Positions 24,137 to 31,802 of a stretch of 64,000 nucleotides of DNA are shown here, piece by piece (position 1 is the stretch's first letter; the number at the start of each line of letters is the position of its first letter). Source of the DNA: CAVXEH01 sp963805305 (GTDB lineage: Bacteria; Chloroflexota; Limnocylindria; QHBO01). The notes under the pieces are model-generated. The model saw only the letters and a program-made list of their open reading frames with translations. It was not told the DNA's origin and did not search any database. A program made the translations under genes and the position numbers. The stretch spans positions 62,001-126,000 of the forward strand of contig CAWDTM010000003.1 of NCBI GenBank assembly GCA_963805305.1, given 5' to 3'.

Positions 24137-25513
24137 TCAGGCCACCACGGCCTCCATCGGAGCGGCATCAGCCGCCTCGCGAGCCCGCTCGGGCTCGTAC
24201 TCGACATCCGTCAGCTCGCCGGCGAGGTAGGCGTCGTAGGCCGCCATGTCGAAATGCCCGTGCCCGGACAGGTTGAAGAGGATCACGCGCTCCTCACCCG
24301 CCTCCCTGGCCCGCAGGGCCTCGTCGATGGCCGCCTTCACGGCGTGGCTCGACTCCGGGGCGGGGATGATGCCCTCCGTCCGGATGAAGCGCAGCGCCGC
24401 CTCGAAGCACTCGTTCTGCCGGTAGGCGACCGCGTCGATGAACCCGGAGTCGTACAGGTGCGACACCATGGGCGCCATGCCGTGGTAGCGCAGCCCGCCC
24501 GCGTGGATGGGCGCCGGGCGGAACTGGTTCCCGAGGGTGTGCATCTTCAGCAGCGGCGTGGTCCCGGCCGTGTCGCCGAAGTCGTAGCGGTACTCACCCT
24601 TCGTCAGGGACGGGCAGCTCGCCGGCTCCACCGCCAGGAACCGGGTGGACGAGCGCCCCGCCAGCCGCTCCCGGAGGAACGGGAAGGCGATCCCGGCGAA
24701 GTTGGAGCCTCCTCCCGCGCAGCCGATGACGACATCGGGCCCCTCGCCGGCCATCTCCATCTGGCGGATCGCCTCCTGGCCAACCACCGTCTGGTGGAGG
24801 AGGACGTGGTTCAGGACGCTGCCCAGCGAGTACTTCACGTCATCGTGGGTGGCGGCCACCTCCACGGCCTCGCTGATGGCGATCCCCAGCGAGCCGGTCG
24901 AATCGGGGTCCTCCGCGAGGATGGTGCGCCCGGCGTTCGTCTCCGGCGACGGCGAGGGCACCACCGAGGCACCAAAGGCCTGGATCATCGAGCGCCGGTA
25001 CGGCTTCTGCAGATAGCTGATCTTCACCATGAAGACCCGGCATTCCAGCCCGAACTGGGCCGCGGCGAAGGCCAGCGCGCTGCCCCATTGGCCGGCTCCC
25101 GTCTCCGTCGCGAGCTTCCGAACGCCCTCCTCGCGGTTGTAGAAGGCCTGCGGGATCGCGGTGTTGGGCTTGTGCGAGCCCGATGGAGACACCCCTTCGT
25201 ACTTGAAGTAGATGTGCGCCGGCGTGTCCAGCTCGCGCTCCAGGTTGCGCGCCCGGATCAACGGCGAGGGGCGATACATGCGGTAGACGTCCCGCACGGG
25301 CGCGGGAATCTCGATGAACCGCTCCGTGCTCACCTCCTGGCGAATGAGCTCCATGGGGAAGAGGGGGGCAAGGGCCTCGGGGCCAATCGGCTCGCGCGTG
25401 CCGGGGTGGAGCGGCGGAGGCAGCGGGACCGGGAGGTCGGCGCTGATGTTGTAGTAGTGCGTCGGCATCTCGGCTTCGCTGAGCAGGAACCGGCGCTGGG
25501 TTGCGGGGGACAT
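24137..25513 (-). CDS. trpB2: tryptophan synthase beta-like protein, TrpB2 type
   Basis: 458 residues. A PLP enzyme of the TrpB2 group, which joins indole (or another indole-delivering route) and serine to tryptophan. Lys115 in GSHKPNTA forms the aldimine, and GCAGGGSNFAG binds the PLP phosphate. The long N-terminal lead (1-80) and insertions distinguish TrpB2 from TrpB1, which partners TrpA. No trpA lies nearby, so it stands alone. Expression is controlled by the T-box leader in front of it. AAGAGG stands 9 nt before the ATG. Confidence 0.93.
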   Translation of the reverse strand: MSPATQRRFLLSEAEMPTHYYNISADLPVPLPPPLHPGTREPIGPEALAPLFPMELIRQEVSTERFIEIPAPVRDVYRMYRPSPLIRARNLERELDTPAHIYFKYEGVSPSGSHKPNTAIPQAFYNREEGVRKLATETGAGQWGSALAFAAAQFGLECRVFMVKISYLQKPYRRSMIQAFGASVVPSPSPETNAGRTILAEDPDSTGSLGIAISEAVEVAATHDDVKYSLGSVLNHVLLHQTVVGQEAIRQMEMAGEGPDVVIGCAGGGSNFAGIAFPFLRERLAGRSSTRFLAVEPASCPSLTKGEYRYDFGDTAGTTPLLKMHTLGNQFRPAPIHAGGLRYHGMAPMVSHLYDSGFIDAVAYRQNECFEAALRFIRTEGIIPAPESSHAVKAAIDEALRAREAGEERVILFNLSGHGHFDMAAYDAYLAGELTDVEYEPERAREAADAAPMEAVVA

Positions 25514-25518
25514 GAGAT

Positions 25519-25841
25519 GGACCTCTTAGAGAACAACGCGACCCCGCCGTCCCAAAGGACGAGGGGGTCTTCTCGTGGTGCCACCTTTGTTCCCCGGTGT
25601 TCTCACCCGGGCTCGTTTCGGCCGCGGTCCACGCTCGCGCGCAACGACGGCCTCGGCTTCGCTAACGGTGCCTCTCCGCCGGTGGCTACTTGCAGACCGA
25701 TGTCGCACGATCCCGCGTTCGCCGCCGGAGCTCACGGGTCCATTCGCCGGTCGCGCCGCCGCCGGGGTCTCACTGCTTCCGGCTCCCTGTCTGGCTCGCC
25801 TGACCGGGTACTCGTCCCGATCGTCGCCGTCTTCACCTGTG
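25519..25841 (-). promoter_or_regulatory. T-box riboswitch, tryptophan-specific (UGG)
   Basis: Read on the minus strand. CGGG pairs with CCCG and CCGGTC with GACCGG, leaving an internal loop with ACGAGTAC on the 5' side and CGAATGGA on the 3' side: the AGUA/GAA S-turn and specifier loop. The specifier is UGG at 25742-25740. Further out come the AG-bulge-like ACAGGGAG and a terminal loop with GCAGTGAGA. The T-box motif AGGTGGCACCACG is at 25586-25574. Its UGGC would pair with GCCA, the 3' end expected for tRNA(Trp). A hairpin at 25540-25569 competes with the antiterminator. Uncharged tRNA(Trp) should switch trpB2 on. Confidence 0.95.
25540..25569 (-). terminator. regulated hairpin of the T-box leader
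   Basis: GACCCC/CGTCC pair with GGACG/GGGGTC around a TTT loop, followed by GCGTTGTTCTCT. It is a probable transcription attenuator, 26 nt before the trpB2 start. Confidence 0.75.
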
Positions 25842-25847
25842 GCCCGG

Positions 25848-25877
25848 ACCGTACGACCGGCGGGCAGCGTCCGTCAA
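25848..25877 (-). promoter_or_regulatory. promoter of the T-box leader
   Basis: TTGACG (25877-25872), 18 bp, TACGGT (25853-25848). The -35 overlaps the stop codon of the upstream kinase gene. Confidence 0.6.
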
Positions 25878-27262
25878 GACCGTCCTGCATCGGCCTCCGC
25901 GGCCTGGTCCACCGCCGGCTGCTCCTCCGTCGGCCCGGTGGCCGGCAGGTGGGGAGGCAGGGTGATGACGAAGCAGGTGCGTCCGGGACGGGTCTCGAGC
26001 TCGATCTCCCCGCCGTGGCGGGTGACGACGTTGTGGCTGATGTGGAGCCCGAGCCCGGTCCCCACGCCGGGCTCCTTGGTGGTGAAGAACGGCTCGAAGA
26101 GGTGTCCCTGCGCGGTATCGGGAATCCCCGGACCGTTGTCGCAGATGGTGACCCGGACGCCGCCTTCCTCGGTCGGCTCTGCGCGCACCTCGAGCGCTCC
26201 GCGGCCGTCCATGGCCTGGACCGCGTTGTCGATGATGTTCGTCCAGACCTGGTTCAGCTCGCTGCCGTACGCGTCGATCTCGGGAAGGTCCGGGGCGTAG
26301 TCGCGCATGACGTCGACGCCGGCCTTGAGCTTGTGCCCCAGGATCACGAGCGTGTCGTCGAGGCCCTTGCGCACGTCGATGCGCTGGACCGGCGCCTGGT
26401 CCAGGTACGCGTAGCTCTTCACCGCTCCGACGATCTCGCTGATCCGGTCGGCAGCGGTCTTCACCTCCCCGAGGAGCGAGGTGATGGTGTTCGTTTGCGC
26501 CAGCCATGCCGCGGCATCGCCGGCCAGGTCGGCATCGAGGCCAATGAACGCGTCGCTGAGCTGCCCCGGCGTCCAGCCGGCGTCCACCAGCGATGCGGCA
26601 AGTCCCGAGTCGTCGACGAGCTCGGTGAGCTCGTCGATCCGGTCGCTCCGATCCAGGGCACCCAGCGAGGGTGAAGGGTCCGCGGGGCGCAGGTTGGTGA
26701 CCGACGTCGGCGGCTGGAGCTCGTCCCGCGCGGCGATGGCCGCTTCCAGCGACGAGACCGACCGGCGGATCGCGGCGGCCGGGTTGTTGAGCTCATGCGC
26801 CAGGCCTGCCGCCAGGGTCCCCAGACCGGCGAGCTTCTCGCGCTCCTGGAGCATCGACTGCGTCGAGCGCAGCCGGTTGAGCACGACGCGCAGGACGGCA
26901 AACGCGGATTCGGGGGCTGCGGCGAACACGCCAAGGAGCGCCTCGCGCGGGATCCGCAGCACCTCCACCGGGGTGATGGCCCGTACCGACGCGGAGCGGG
27001 GCCGCCCCTCGATCGCGGACATCTCGCCCTGGATCGTCCCCGGCCCAACCCGGTTCAGCGACACCTCGGTGAGGCCGCTCTTCTTCGTGACGTCCAGGTC
27101 ACCCGACACCACGACGTAGAGCGCATCGCCTGGATCGCCCTCGCGCAGGAGCAGGTCGCCGGGCGCCAGCGACCGCCGCTCGGCCATGCTGGCCAGGCGC
27201 GAGAGGTCCTCGTCAGGAAGCTGGGCGAAGAGGGGCGCCGACCGGAGCGCGTCGAGCACCAT
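25874..27262 (-). CDS. cytosolic histidine kinase with cNMP-binding domain
   Basis: 462 residues, no membrane segment. Residues 10-125 form a cyclic-nucleotide-binding (Crp-like) domain with the phosphate cassette GEMSAIEGRPRSASVRA. After a short coil, LAHELNNPAAAI holds the phospho-acceptor His156. The kinase ATPase domain has NQVWTNIIDNAVQAM (N-box), DNGPGIP and GTGLGLHI. About 60 residues between H-box and the DHp second helix are unusual, Pro/Ser-rich. It starts 15 nt after the receiver-reductase fusion, so the two form a cognate pair. The ligand of the cNMP domain is not predictable; it may not be a cyclic nucleotide. Confidence 0.88.
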   Translation of the reverse strand: MVLDALRSAPLFAQLPDEDLSRLASMAERRSLAPGDLLLREGDPGDALYVVVSGDLDVTKKSGLTEVSLNRVGPGTIQGEMSAIEGRPRSASVRAITPVEVLRIPREALLGVFAAAPESAFAVLRVVLNRLRSTQSMLQEREKLAGLGTLAAGLAHELNNPAAAIRRSVSSLEAAIAARDELQPPTSVTNLRPADPSPSLGALDRSDRIDELTELVDDSGLAASLVDAGWTPGQLSDAFIGLDADLAGDAAAWLAQTNTITSLLGEVKTAADRISEIVGAVKSYAYLDQAPVQRIDVRKGLDDTLVILGHKLKAGVDVMRDYAPDLPEIDAYGSELNQVWTNIIDNAVQAMDGRGALEVRAEPTEEGGVRVTICDNGPGIPDTAQGHLFEPFFTTKEPGVGTGLGLHISHNVVTRHGGEIELETRPGRTCFVITLPPHLPATGPTEEQPAVDQAAEADAGRS

Positions 27263-27277
27263 GCGTCCAGGGAGCCC

Positions 27278-29014
27278 CTACAGGGTCGCCAGGTACTGGT
27301 GCACGAACTGCACGGCCATGGATCCCTCACCCACGGCGCTCGCGATGCGCTTGATCGACCGGAAGCGGACGTCGCCGGCCACGAAGACACCGGGCACGCT
27401 GGACTCCAGGAGGAAGGGCTCGCGCTCGCTTGCCCATCCCGGTGGCGGCCGGCCCTCCACGAACGACTCGCGCCCCGAGAGCACGAAACCGGTGTTGTCC
27501 CGCAGGGCGAACCCCTCGAGCCAGTCGGTGCGCGGCGACTGGCCGATGAACACGAAGAGGGCCGAGATCGGCATCTCCGTCTCCGCCCCATCGGCTCCCT
27601 TGAGGGTGGCGCGCTCGAGCTCGCGCTCGCCGGCAACCGCCGTGACCTGGGTCTGGAGCCTGATCTCAACGTTCGGGAGCGCCTCCATCTGGTCGATCAG
27701 GTACTGGCTCATGGTGGCCGTGACCGATTCGCCGCGCACGATGAGCAGGACCTGACGAGCGAACCGGGACAGGTAGACCGCAGCCTGACCGGCGGAGTTG
27801 CCTCCGCCCACGACGCCGACGTCCAGGCCGCGATACAGGACCGCCTCGGTGGTCGCTGCACCGTAGTAGATCCCCGCGCCGGCCAGGCGATCCGCCTCGG
27901 GGATCCTGAGCTGTCGGTAGGAGACGCCGGTCGCGACGATCACGGACTGGCAGGAGAGCTCCGAGCCGTCGGCAAGGCTCACCACGCGATAGGGATCATC
28001 GCGCCGAATTCCCACGACCTCCTGCGGCGACAGGATCTCCGCGCCAAGGCGGCGCGCCTGGGCAAGGCCGCGCCGCGCGAGATCGCTGCCGGCCAGCCCG
28101 GCGGGGAATCCCAGGTAGTTCTCGATCCGGCTGGTGGTCCCCGCCTGGCCACCCGGTGCCTCTCGCTCGACAAGGACCGTCTTCAGGCCCTCGCTTGCGC
28201 CGTAGACGGCCGCAGCGAGCCCCGACGGGCCACCGCCCACGATGACCAGGTCGTAGAACGGCAGGGCGGCGTGTGTCTGGAGCCCCACCTTCTCCGCGAT
28301 CTCGAGGGTGCTGGGATCACGGAGGACGGTGCCATCCGGGAAGAGGACGAGCGGGGCCATGAGCTCCGCTGGCTCGGGGGGGACTGCCTCGCCGGCGGTG
28401 ACGGCGGCTGCATTCGCCACCGCACCCGAGGCGACCTGGGCCACCGAGGCGGCAAGCCGCCGCCCCTCCTCATCGGTCTCGGGATCCAGCCAGGCGTACG
28501 GAACCTGGTTGCGAGCCAGGTAGTCGCGGATGTCGTGGCCGCGTGGCGACCAGCGCCGGGCGAGGAGGCGAAGCCCCTCGAACGGGGGCCGGAAGTCCGC
28601 GATCCAGTCGGAGAGCAGGTCGTCGGTGACCGGGTAGAGCTTCTCCTCGGGTGGATCCCACGGCTTGAGGATGTACTGGTCCAGCCGAATCTGGTTGATG
28701 GCCCGGATGGCAGCATCGGTATCGGCATAGGCGGTCAGGAGCACCCTCTTGGCGTCCGGTTGCAGCTCCAGGGCCTGCGCCAGGAACTCGATGCCGGTCA
28801 TACCGGGCATACGCTGGTCAACCACGAAGAGGCCGATGGCACCGCCCCGCACGGTGAGCTGCCGGACCACGTCGAGCGCCTCCGCACCGGATCCCGCGGC
28901 CACGATCCGATAGTCCTTCCCGTACCGCGCGCGGAGGTCACGTTCGACAGCGCGCAGCACCGGCGCATCGTCGTCGACCGCAAGGATCACCGGCTTGGTG
29001 CTCGGGGAGGCCAC
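27278..29014 (-). CDS. receiver domain fused to a thioredoxin-reductase-like flavoprotein
   Basis: 578 residues. Residues 8-125 are a CheY-like receiver with acidic DDD (14-16) and acceptor Asp66 (VVDQRMPG). A linker (to about 250) has a thioredoxin-like flavour (NQVPYAWLDPETDEEG). The rest is a FAD/NAD(P)H two-domain flavoprotein: GGGPSGLAAA binds FAD, GGGNSAGQAA binds NAD(P)H, and GVFVAGDVR is the second FAD motif. At the place where thioredoxin reductase has CxxC the sequence reads IYYGAATTEA, with no cysteine, so it cannot reduce thioredoxin by the usual mechanism. Phosphorylation by the downstream kinase may gate the flavoprotein. GTG start set by a TACACT box. Confidence 0.88.
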   Translation of the reverse strand: MASPSTKPVILAVDDDAPVLRAVERDLRARYGKDYRIVAAGSGAEALDVVRQLTVRGGAIGLFVVDQRMPGMTGIEFLAQALELQPDAKRVLLTAYADTDAAIRAINQIRLDQYILKPWDPPEEKLYPVTDDLLSDWIADFRPPFEGLRLLARRWSPRGHDIRDYLARNQVPYAWLDPETDEEGRRLAASVAQVASGAVANAAAVTAGEAVPPEPAELMAPLVLFPDGTVLRDPSTLEIAEKVGLQTHAALPFYDLVIVGGGPSGLAAAVYGASEGLKTVLVEREAPGGQAGTTSRIENYLGFPAGLAGSDLARRGLAQARRLGAEILSPQEVVGIRRDDPYRVVSLADGSELSCQSVIVATGVSYRQLRIPEADRLAGAGIYYGAATTEAVLYRGLDVGVVGGGNSAGQAAVYLSRFARQVLLIVRGESVTATMSQYLIDQMEALPNVEIRLQTQVTAVAGERELERATLKGADGAETEMPISALFVFIGQSPRTDWLEGFALRDNTGFVLSGRESFVEGRPPPGWASEREPFLLESSVPGVFVAGDVRFRSIKRIASAVGEGSMAVQFVHQYLATL

Positions 29015-29020
29015 GGGAGC

Positions 29021-29026
29021 AGTGTA
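29021..29026 (-). promoter_or_regulatory. -10 box TACACT, leaderless-type
   Basis: TACACT on the minus strand ends 6 nt before GTG 29014; it drives the receiver/flavoprotein and kinase genes. Confidence 0.55.
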
Positions 29027-29189
29027 GGGCCCTGCATGCCCGGGCGGCAGGGAGGCGCGTCACATTCCGGGCCGGCCGCACCGGAAGAAGGGTCGCATCG
29101 GCCCTGTGGCCCGAACCCACGCACCGGCATCGTCAGATCGGCACCCGGGCATCGCCGTCCGGGGCCATGGCAGCCAGGGAGTCAGGATC

Positions 29190-29813
29190 ATGACCACACT
29201 CGCGCCGTCGGCGGACGCGCTGAGCAGCCTGCACGCCGCGCTCGACGCAGCCACGGGCCATGCGCAGATCGTCGAGCTGCCGGCGGTGAGCTACCTGATG
29301 ATCGACGGTTTGGGCCCGCCGCAGGCTACCGCGTTCACCGACGCGGTGCACGCGGTCTATGGCATCACGTACGCCCTGCGCGAGGCATTGCGGCATGCCG
29401 GCTCGAGCATCGGGGCCATCGCGCCGCTCGAGGCCCTGTGGCGCTCCTCGACCGGCGAGGCGTGGCGGCCCGAGGCGCCGCACGAGTGGAACTGGACGAT
29501 CATGATCGCCCAGCCCCCGGAGATCACCCGCGACCTGCTGCGTGCGGCACGGGAGCAGGCGCGTGCCAGGCGGCGAACGCCGGCGCTCGACCGGGCCAGG
29601 CTCGAGGTCTTCGAGGAGGGGCTCGCAGGCCAGATCCTGCACATCGGGCCGTACCTCGCGGAATGGCCAACGCAGGCACGGATGCTCTCCGAGCTGCGTG
29701 CCGGTGGGTACGAACCGGTCGGTCCGCATCACGAGATCTACCTCGAGACGCCGCGCTCGACACCGGAGGAGCGGCTGCGAACCATCCTTCGGCAACAGAT
29801 CCGGCACGCCTGA
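29190..29813 (+). CDS. GyrI-like small-molecule-binding protein
   Basis: 207 residues of the GyrI-like (SHS2-type) domain family. The tell-tale parts are VELPAVSYLMIDGLGPPQ near the N-terminus, AVYGITYALREAL, and the C-terminal YLETPRSTPEERLRTILRQ. Stand-alone members bind or hydrolyse lipophilic small molecules; no DNA-binding domain is attached. GGGAG stands 12 nt upstream. The gene precedes the FAD oxidase by 28 nt, but that gene has its own -10 box, so an operon is not required. Confidence 0.8.
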   Translation: MTTLAPSADALSSLHAALDAATGHAQIVELPAVSYLMIDGLGPPQATAFTDAVHAVYGITYALREALRHAGSSIGAIAPLEALWRSSTGEAWRPEAPHEWNWTIMIAQPPEITRDLLRAAREQARARRRTPALDRARLEVFEEGLAGQILHIGPYLAEWPTQARMLSELRAGGYEPVGPHHEIYLETPRSTPEERLRTILRQQIRHA

Positions 29814-29828
29814 GGGTCGCGCCTCGCG

Positions 29829-29834
29829 TAGCAT
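29829..29834 (+). promoter_or_regulatory. -10 box TAGCAT, leaderless-type
   Basis: TAGCAT ends 7 nt before ATG 29842, between two co-directional genes. Confidence 0.5.
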
Positions 29835-29841
29835 CGCCGGC

Positions 29842-31032
29842 ATGCGTGGAGCCGAGCATGCCGACGTGGTCATCGTCGGCGGCGCGATCATGGGCAGCAG
29901 CGTCGCCACGTTCCTGGCGCGCCGCCCGGACTGGCACGGGCGGATCGTGGTCATCGAGCGCGATCCAACGTATCGCAGCTCGTCCACGACGCTCTCGGCC
30001 GCCTCGATCCGGCTGCAGTTCAGCACGGAGCTCAACATCGAGATCAGCCGGTTCGGCATCGAGCTGATCAAGCATCTCGACGCGTTTCTCGGGGTGCGCG
30101 GGGACGCGGCGCCGGAGATCGACTTCGTGGAGGGCGGTTACCTCTTCCTGGCCAGCGAGGCGGGCCGCGCCACGCTTGAGCACAACCACGCGGTCCAGCA
30201 GCGGCACGACGTGCCGGCGGTGCTCCTGACGCCCGCGGAGCTGCGGTCGCGCTTTGCCTGGATGCAGGTCGACGACCTCGCCGGCGGATCGCTGGGGCTC
30301 GCGGACGAGGGCTGGTTCGACGCATACGCGCTCCTGCAGGCCTTCCGGCGCAAGGCTCGGTCACTGGAGGTCGAGTACCGCACCGGCGAGGTGACCGGCC
30401 TCGGGACGAACGGGGAGCGAGTGACGGGCGTCAAGCTCGCCGATGGCAGCGACCTGGCCTGCGACTGGCTTGTCGACGCCGCGGGGCCGCGCGGTGCGTC
30501 GATCGCAGGAATGGCGGGCGTGGAGCTCCCGGTTCGCTCGCGTCGCCGTTTCGTCTACCACTTCGACTGCCGCACGCAGGTCTCCCCCGCTCCGCTCACC
30601 ATCGACACCACGGGCGTCTATTTCCGCCCGGAGGGCCCCGCCTACATCGCGGGCTACTCGCCGCGCGAGGGCGAGGAGGACCCCGATACGTTCGACCTGA
30701 CCTTTGATCGAGGCCCGTTCGAAGCGGTGATCTGGCCCAGCCTCGCGAACCGCGTCCCGGCCTTCGAGGCGATCCGCCTGCTCGATGGCTGGGCGGGGCA
30801 CTACGCGGTCAACACGTTCGACCACAACGCCGTGCTGGGCCCCCACCCGGTCATCGGCAACCTGCTCTTCGCCAACGGCTTTTCAGGCCACGGCCTCCAG
30901 CAGGCGCCAGCCGTCGGACGGGGCCTGGCGGAGTGGATCGCGACGGGCCGATACGAGACGCTCGACCTGGCCGGGCTCGGCTACGACCGGATCCTGCGCG
31001 GGGAGGCGGTGCGGGAGCTCAACGTGGTCTGA
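29842..31032 (+). CDS. FAD-dependent oxidoreductase, DAO family
   Basis: 396 residues. The N-terminal Rossmann motif VIVGGAIMGSSVATFL binds FAD with Glu39 (VVIERD) at the ribose. The C-terminal NGFSGHGLQQAPAVGRGLAEWI is the FAD-closing segment typical of glycine/sarcosine oxidase-like enzymes and FOXRED1. The substrate is likely an N-methylated or other amino acid. The GAIMGSS variant of the usual GxGxxG motif keeps small residues. The -10 box sets the start. No partner sarcosine-oxidase subunits are near. Confidence 0.88.
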   Translation: MRGAEHADVVIVGGAIMGSSVATFLARRPDWHGRIVVIERDPTYRSSSTTLSAASIRLQFSTELNIEISRFGIELIKHLDAFLGVRGDAAPEIDFVEGGYLFLASEAGRATLEHNHAVQQRHDVPAVLLTPAELRSRFAWMQVDDLAGGSLGLADEGWFDAYALLQAFRRKARSLEVEYRTGEVTGLGTNGERVTGVKLADGSDLACDWLVDAAGPRGASIAGMAGVELPVRSRRRFVYHFDCRTQVSPAPLTIDTTGVYFRPEGPAYIAGYSPREGEEDPDTFDLTFDRGPFEAVIWPSLANRVPAFEAIRLLDGWAGHYAVNTFDHNAVLGPHPVIGNLLFANGFSGHGLQQAPAVGRGLAEWIATGRYETLDLAGLGYDRILRGEAVRELNVV

Positions 31033-31077
31033 GGCGGGATGGGATGCGGAAGCCCGCGCCACCTTCGCCCATCGTCG

Positions 31078-31608
31078 TCACCCCTCGTCGGCGGGTTCGC
31101 CCACCAGGACGCGCACGATCCGCTCCAGCAGCCAGCGCGCGGTACCCCGCGCCGCGACGTTCAGCAGGAGCTTGTCGGCGAGCACCCCGACCCCACCGCC
31201 GGGGGGCGCGTATTCCCCGCCAAGCCGCAGGATGTCATTGGACCAGGTGAGGTGACCGGAGAAGACCGGGAACAGGGGCGCCATCCCCGCGGCGCGCCAG
31301 GAGATCTCGACGGTGACCCCGGTGCGGTCGTCGCGAACAGACCCCAGATCCAGGTAAGCCGCCTTGTGGAACGTGACCAGGCGAGAGCGCTCCCCGACCC
31401 GCATCCGGAGGTCGATCAGGCGGCGCTCCATTCCCTCGGGGACGGCCCCATCGGCGGGTGCGACCGCGTCACCGTCGAGCCAGTCGGCCCGCATCGGGCC
31501 TAGCACCTCGATGACGCGCTCGCGGGCAGCGCGCGCGGGCGCCGCGACGTCGAGGTGGGCTCGGCCGATCCCGCCCTCGTCTGCCTCGTTGCTCGACGGT
31601 TCACTCAT
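31078..31608 (-). CDS. SRPBCC-like ligand-binding protein
   Basis: 176 residues. The order of strands and helices (HLDVAAPARAARERVIEVLGP, then VTVEISWRAAGM, then a C-terminal long helix from about 145) resembles the START/polyketide-cyclase fold that binds hydrophobic ligands. Similarity is fold-level only and the ligand is unknown. The upstream frame extends far, but MSEPSSNEADEGG starts with a typical disordered lead. The 194-nt space to the MFS gene upstream contains TATAAC at 31743-31748 on the minus strand but no clear -35. Confidence 0.5.
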   Translation of the reverse strand: MSEPSSNEADEGGIGRAHLDVAAPARAARERVIEVLGPMRADWLDGDAVAPADGAVPEGMERRLIDLRMRVGERSRLVTFHKAAYLDLGSVRDDRTGVTVEISWRAAGMAPLFPVFSGHLTWSNDILRLGGEYAPPGGGVGVLADKLLLNVAARGTARWLLERIVRVLVGEPADEG

Positions 31609-31802
31609 GGCAGCAACCCGCCCCGGGGTGCGGCATCGGCAAGGGTGATGGGGGAACGCGATCGGCGCGGCAAGGCTTCTCCTCGGTGTGGCGCAGGCTC
31701 GGTGCGCAGGTCTGCTCGGATGATGCGTGTCGTTCGGGCGGTTATAGAGGGGTCGAGAGGCGGCCGGCGAGGGCCGAATGACCCCCGTCACTCGGTCGCT
31801 GG

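Noticed and set aside
27278..29014. Annotating the flavoprotein simply as thioredoxin reductase (trxB)
   Set aside because: The redox-active CxxC is missing and a receiver domain is fused, so the ordinary activity cannot be assumed.
26795..30067. Open frame of about 1,090 codons on the plus strand
   Set aside because: It is the antisense image of the kinase and receiver/flavoprotein genes. No domain is recognisable, and it runs through two real plus-strand genes in another phase.
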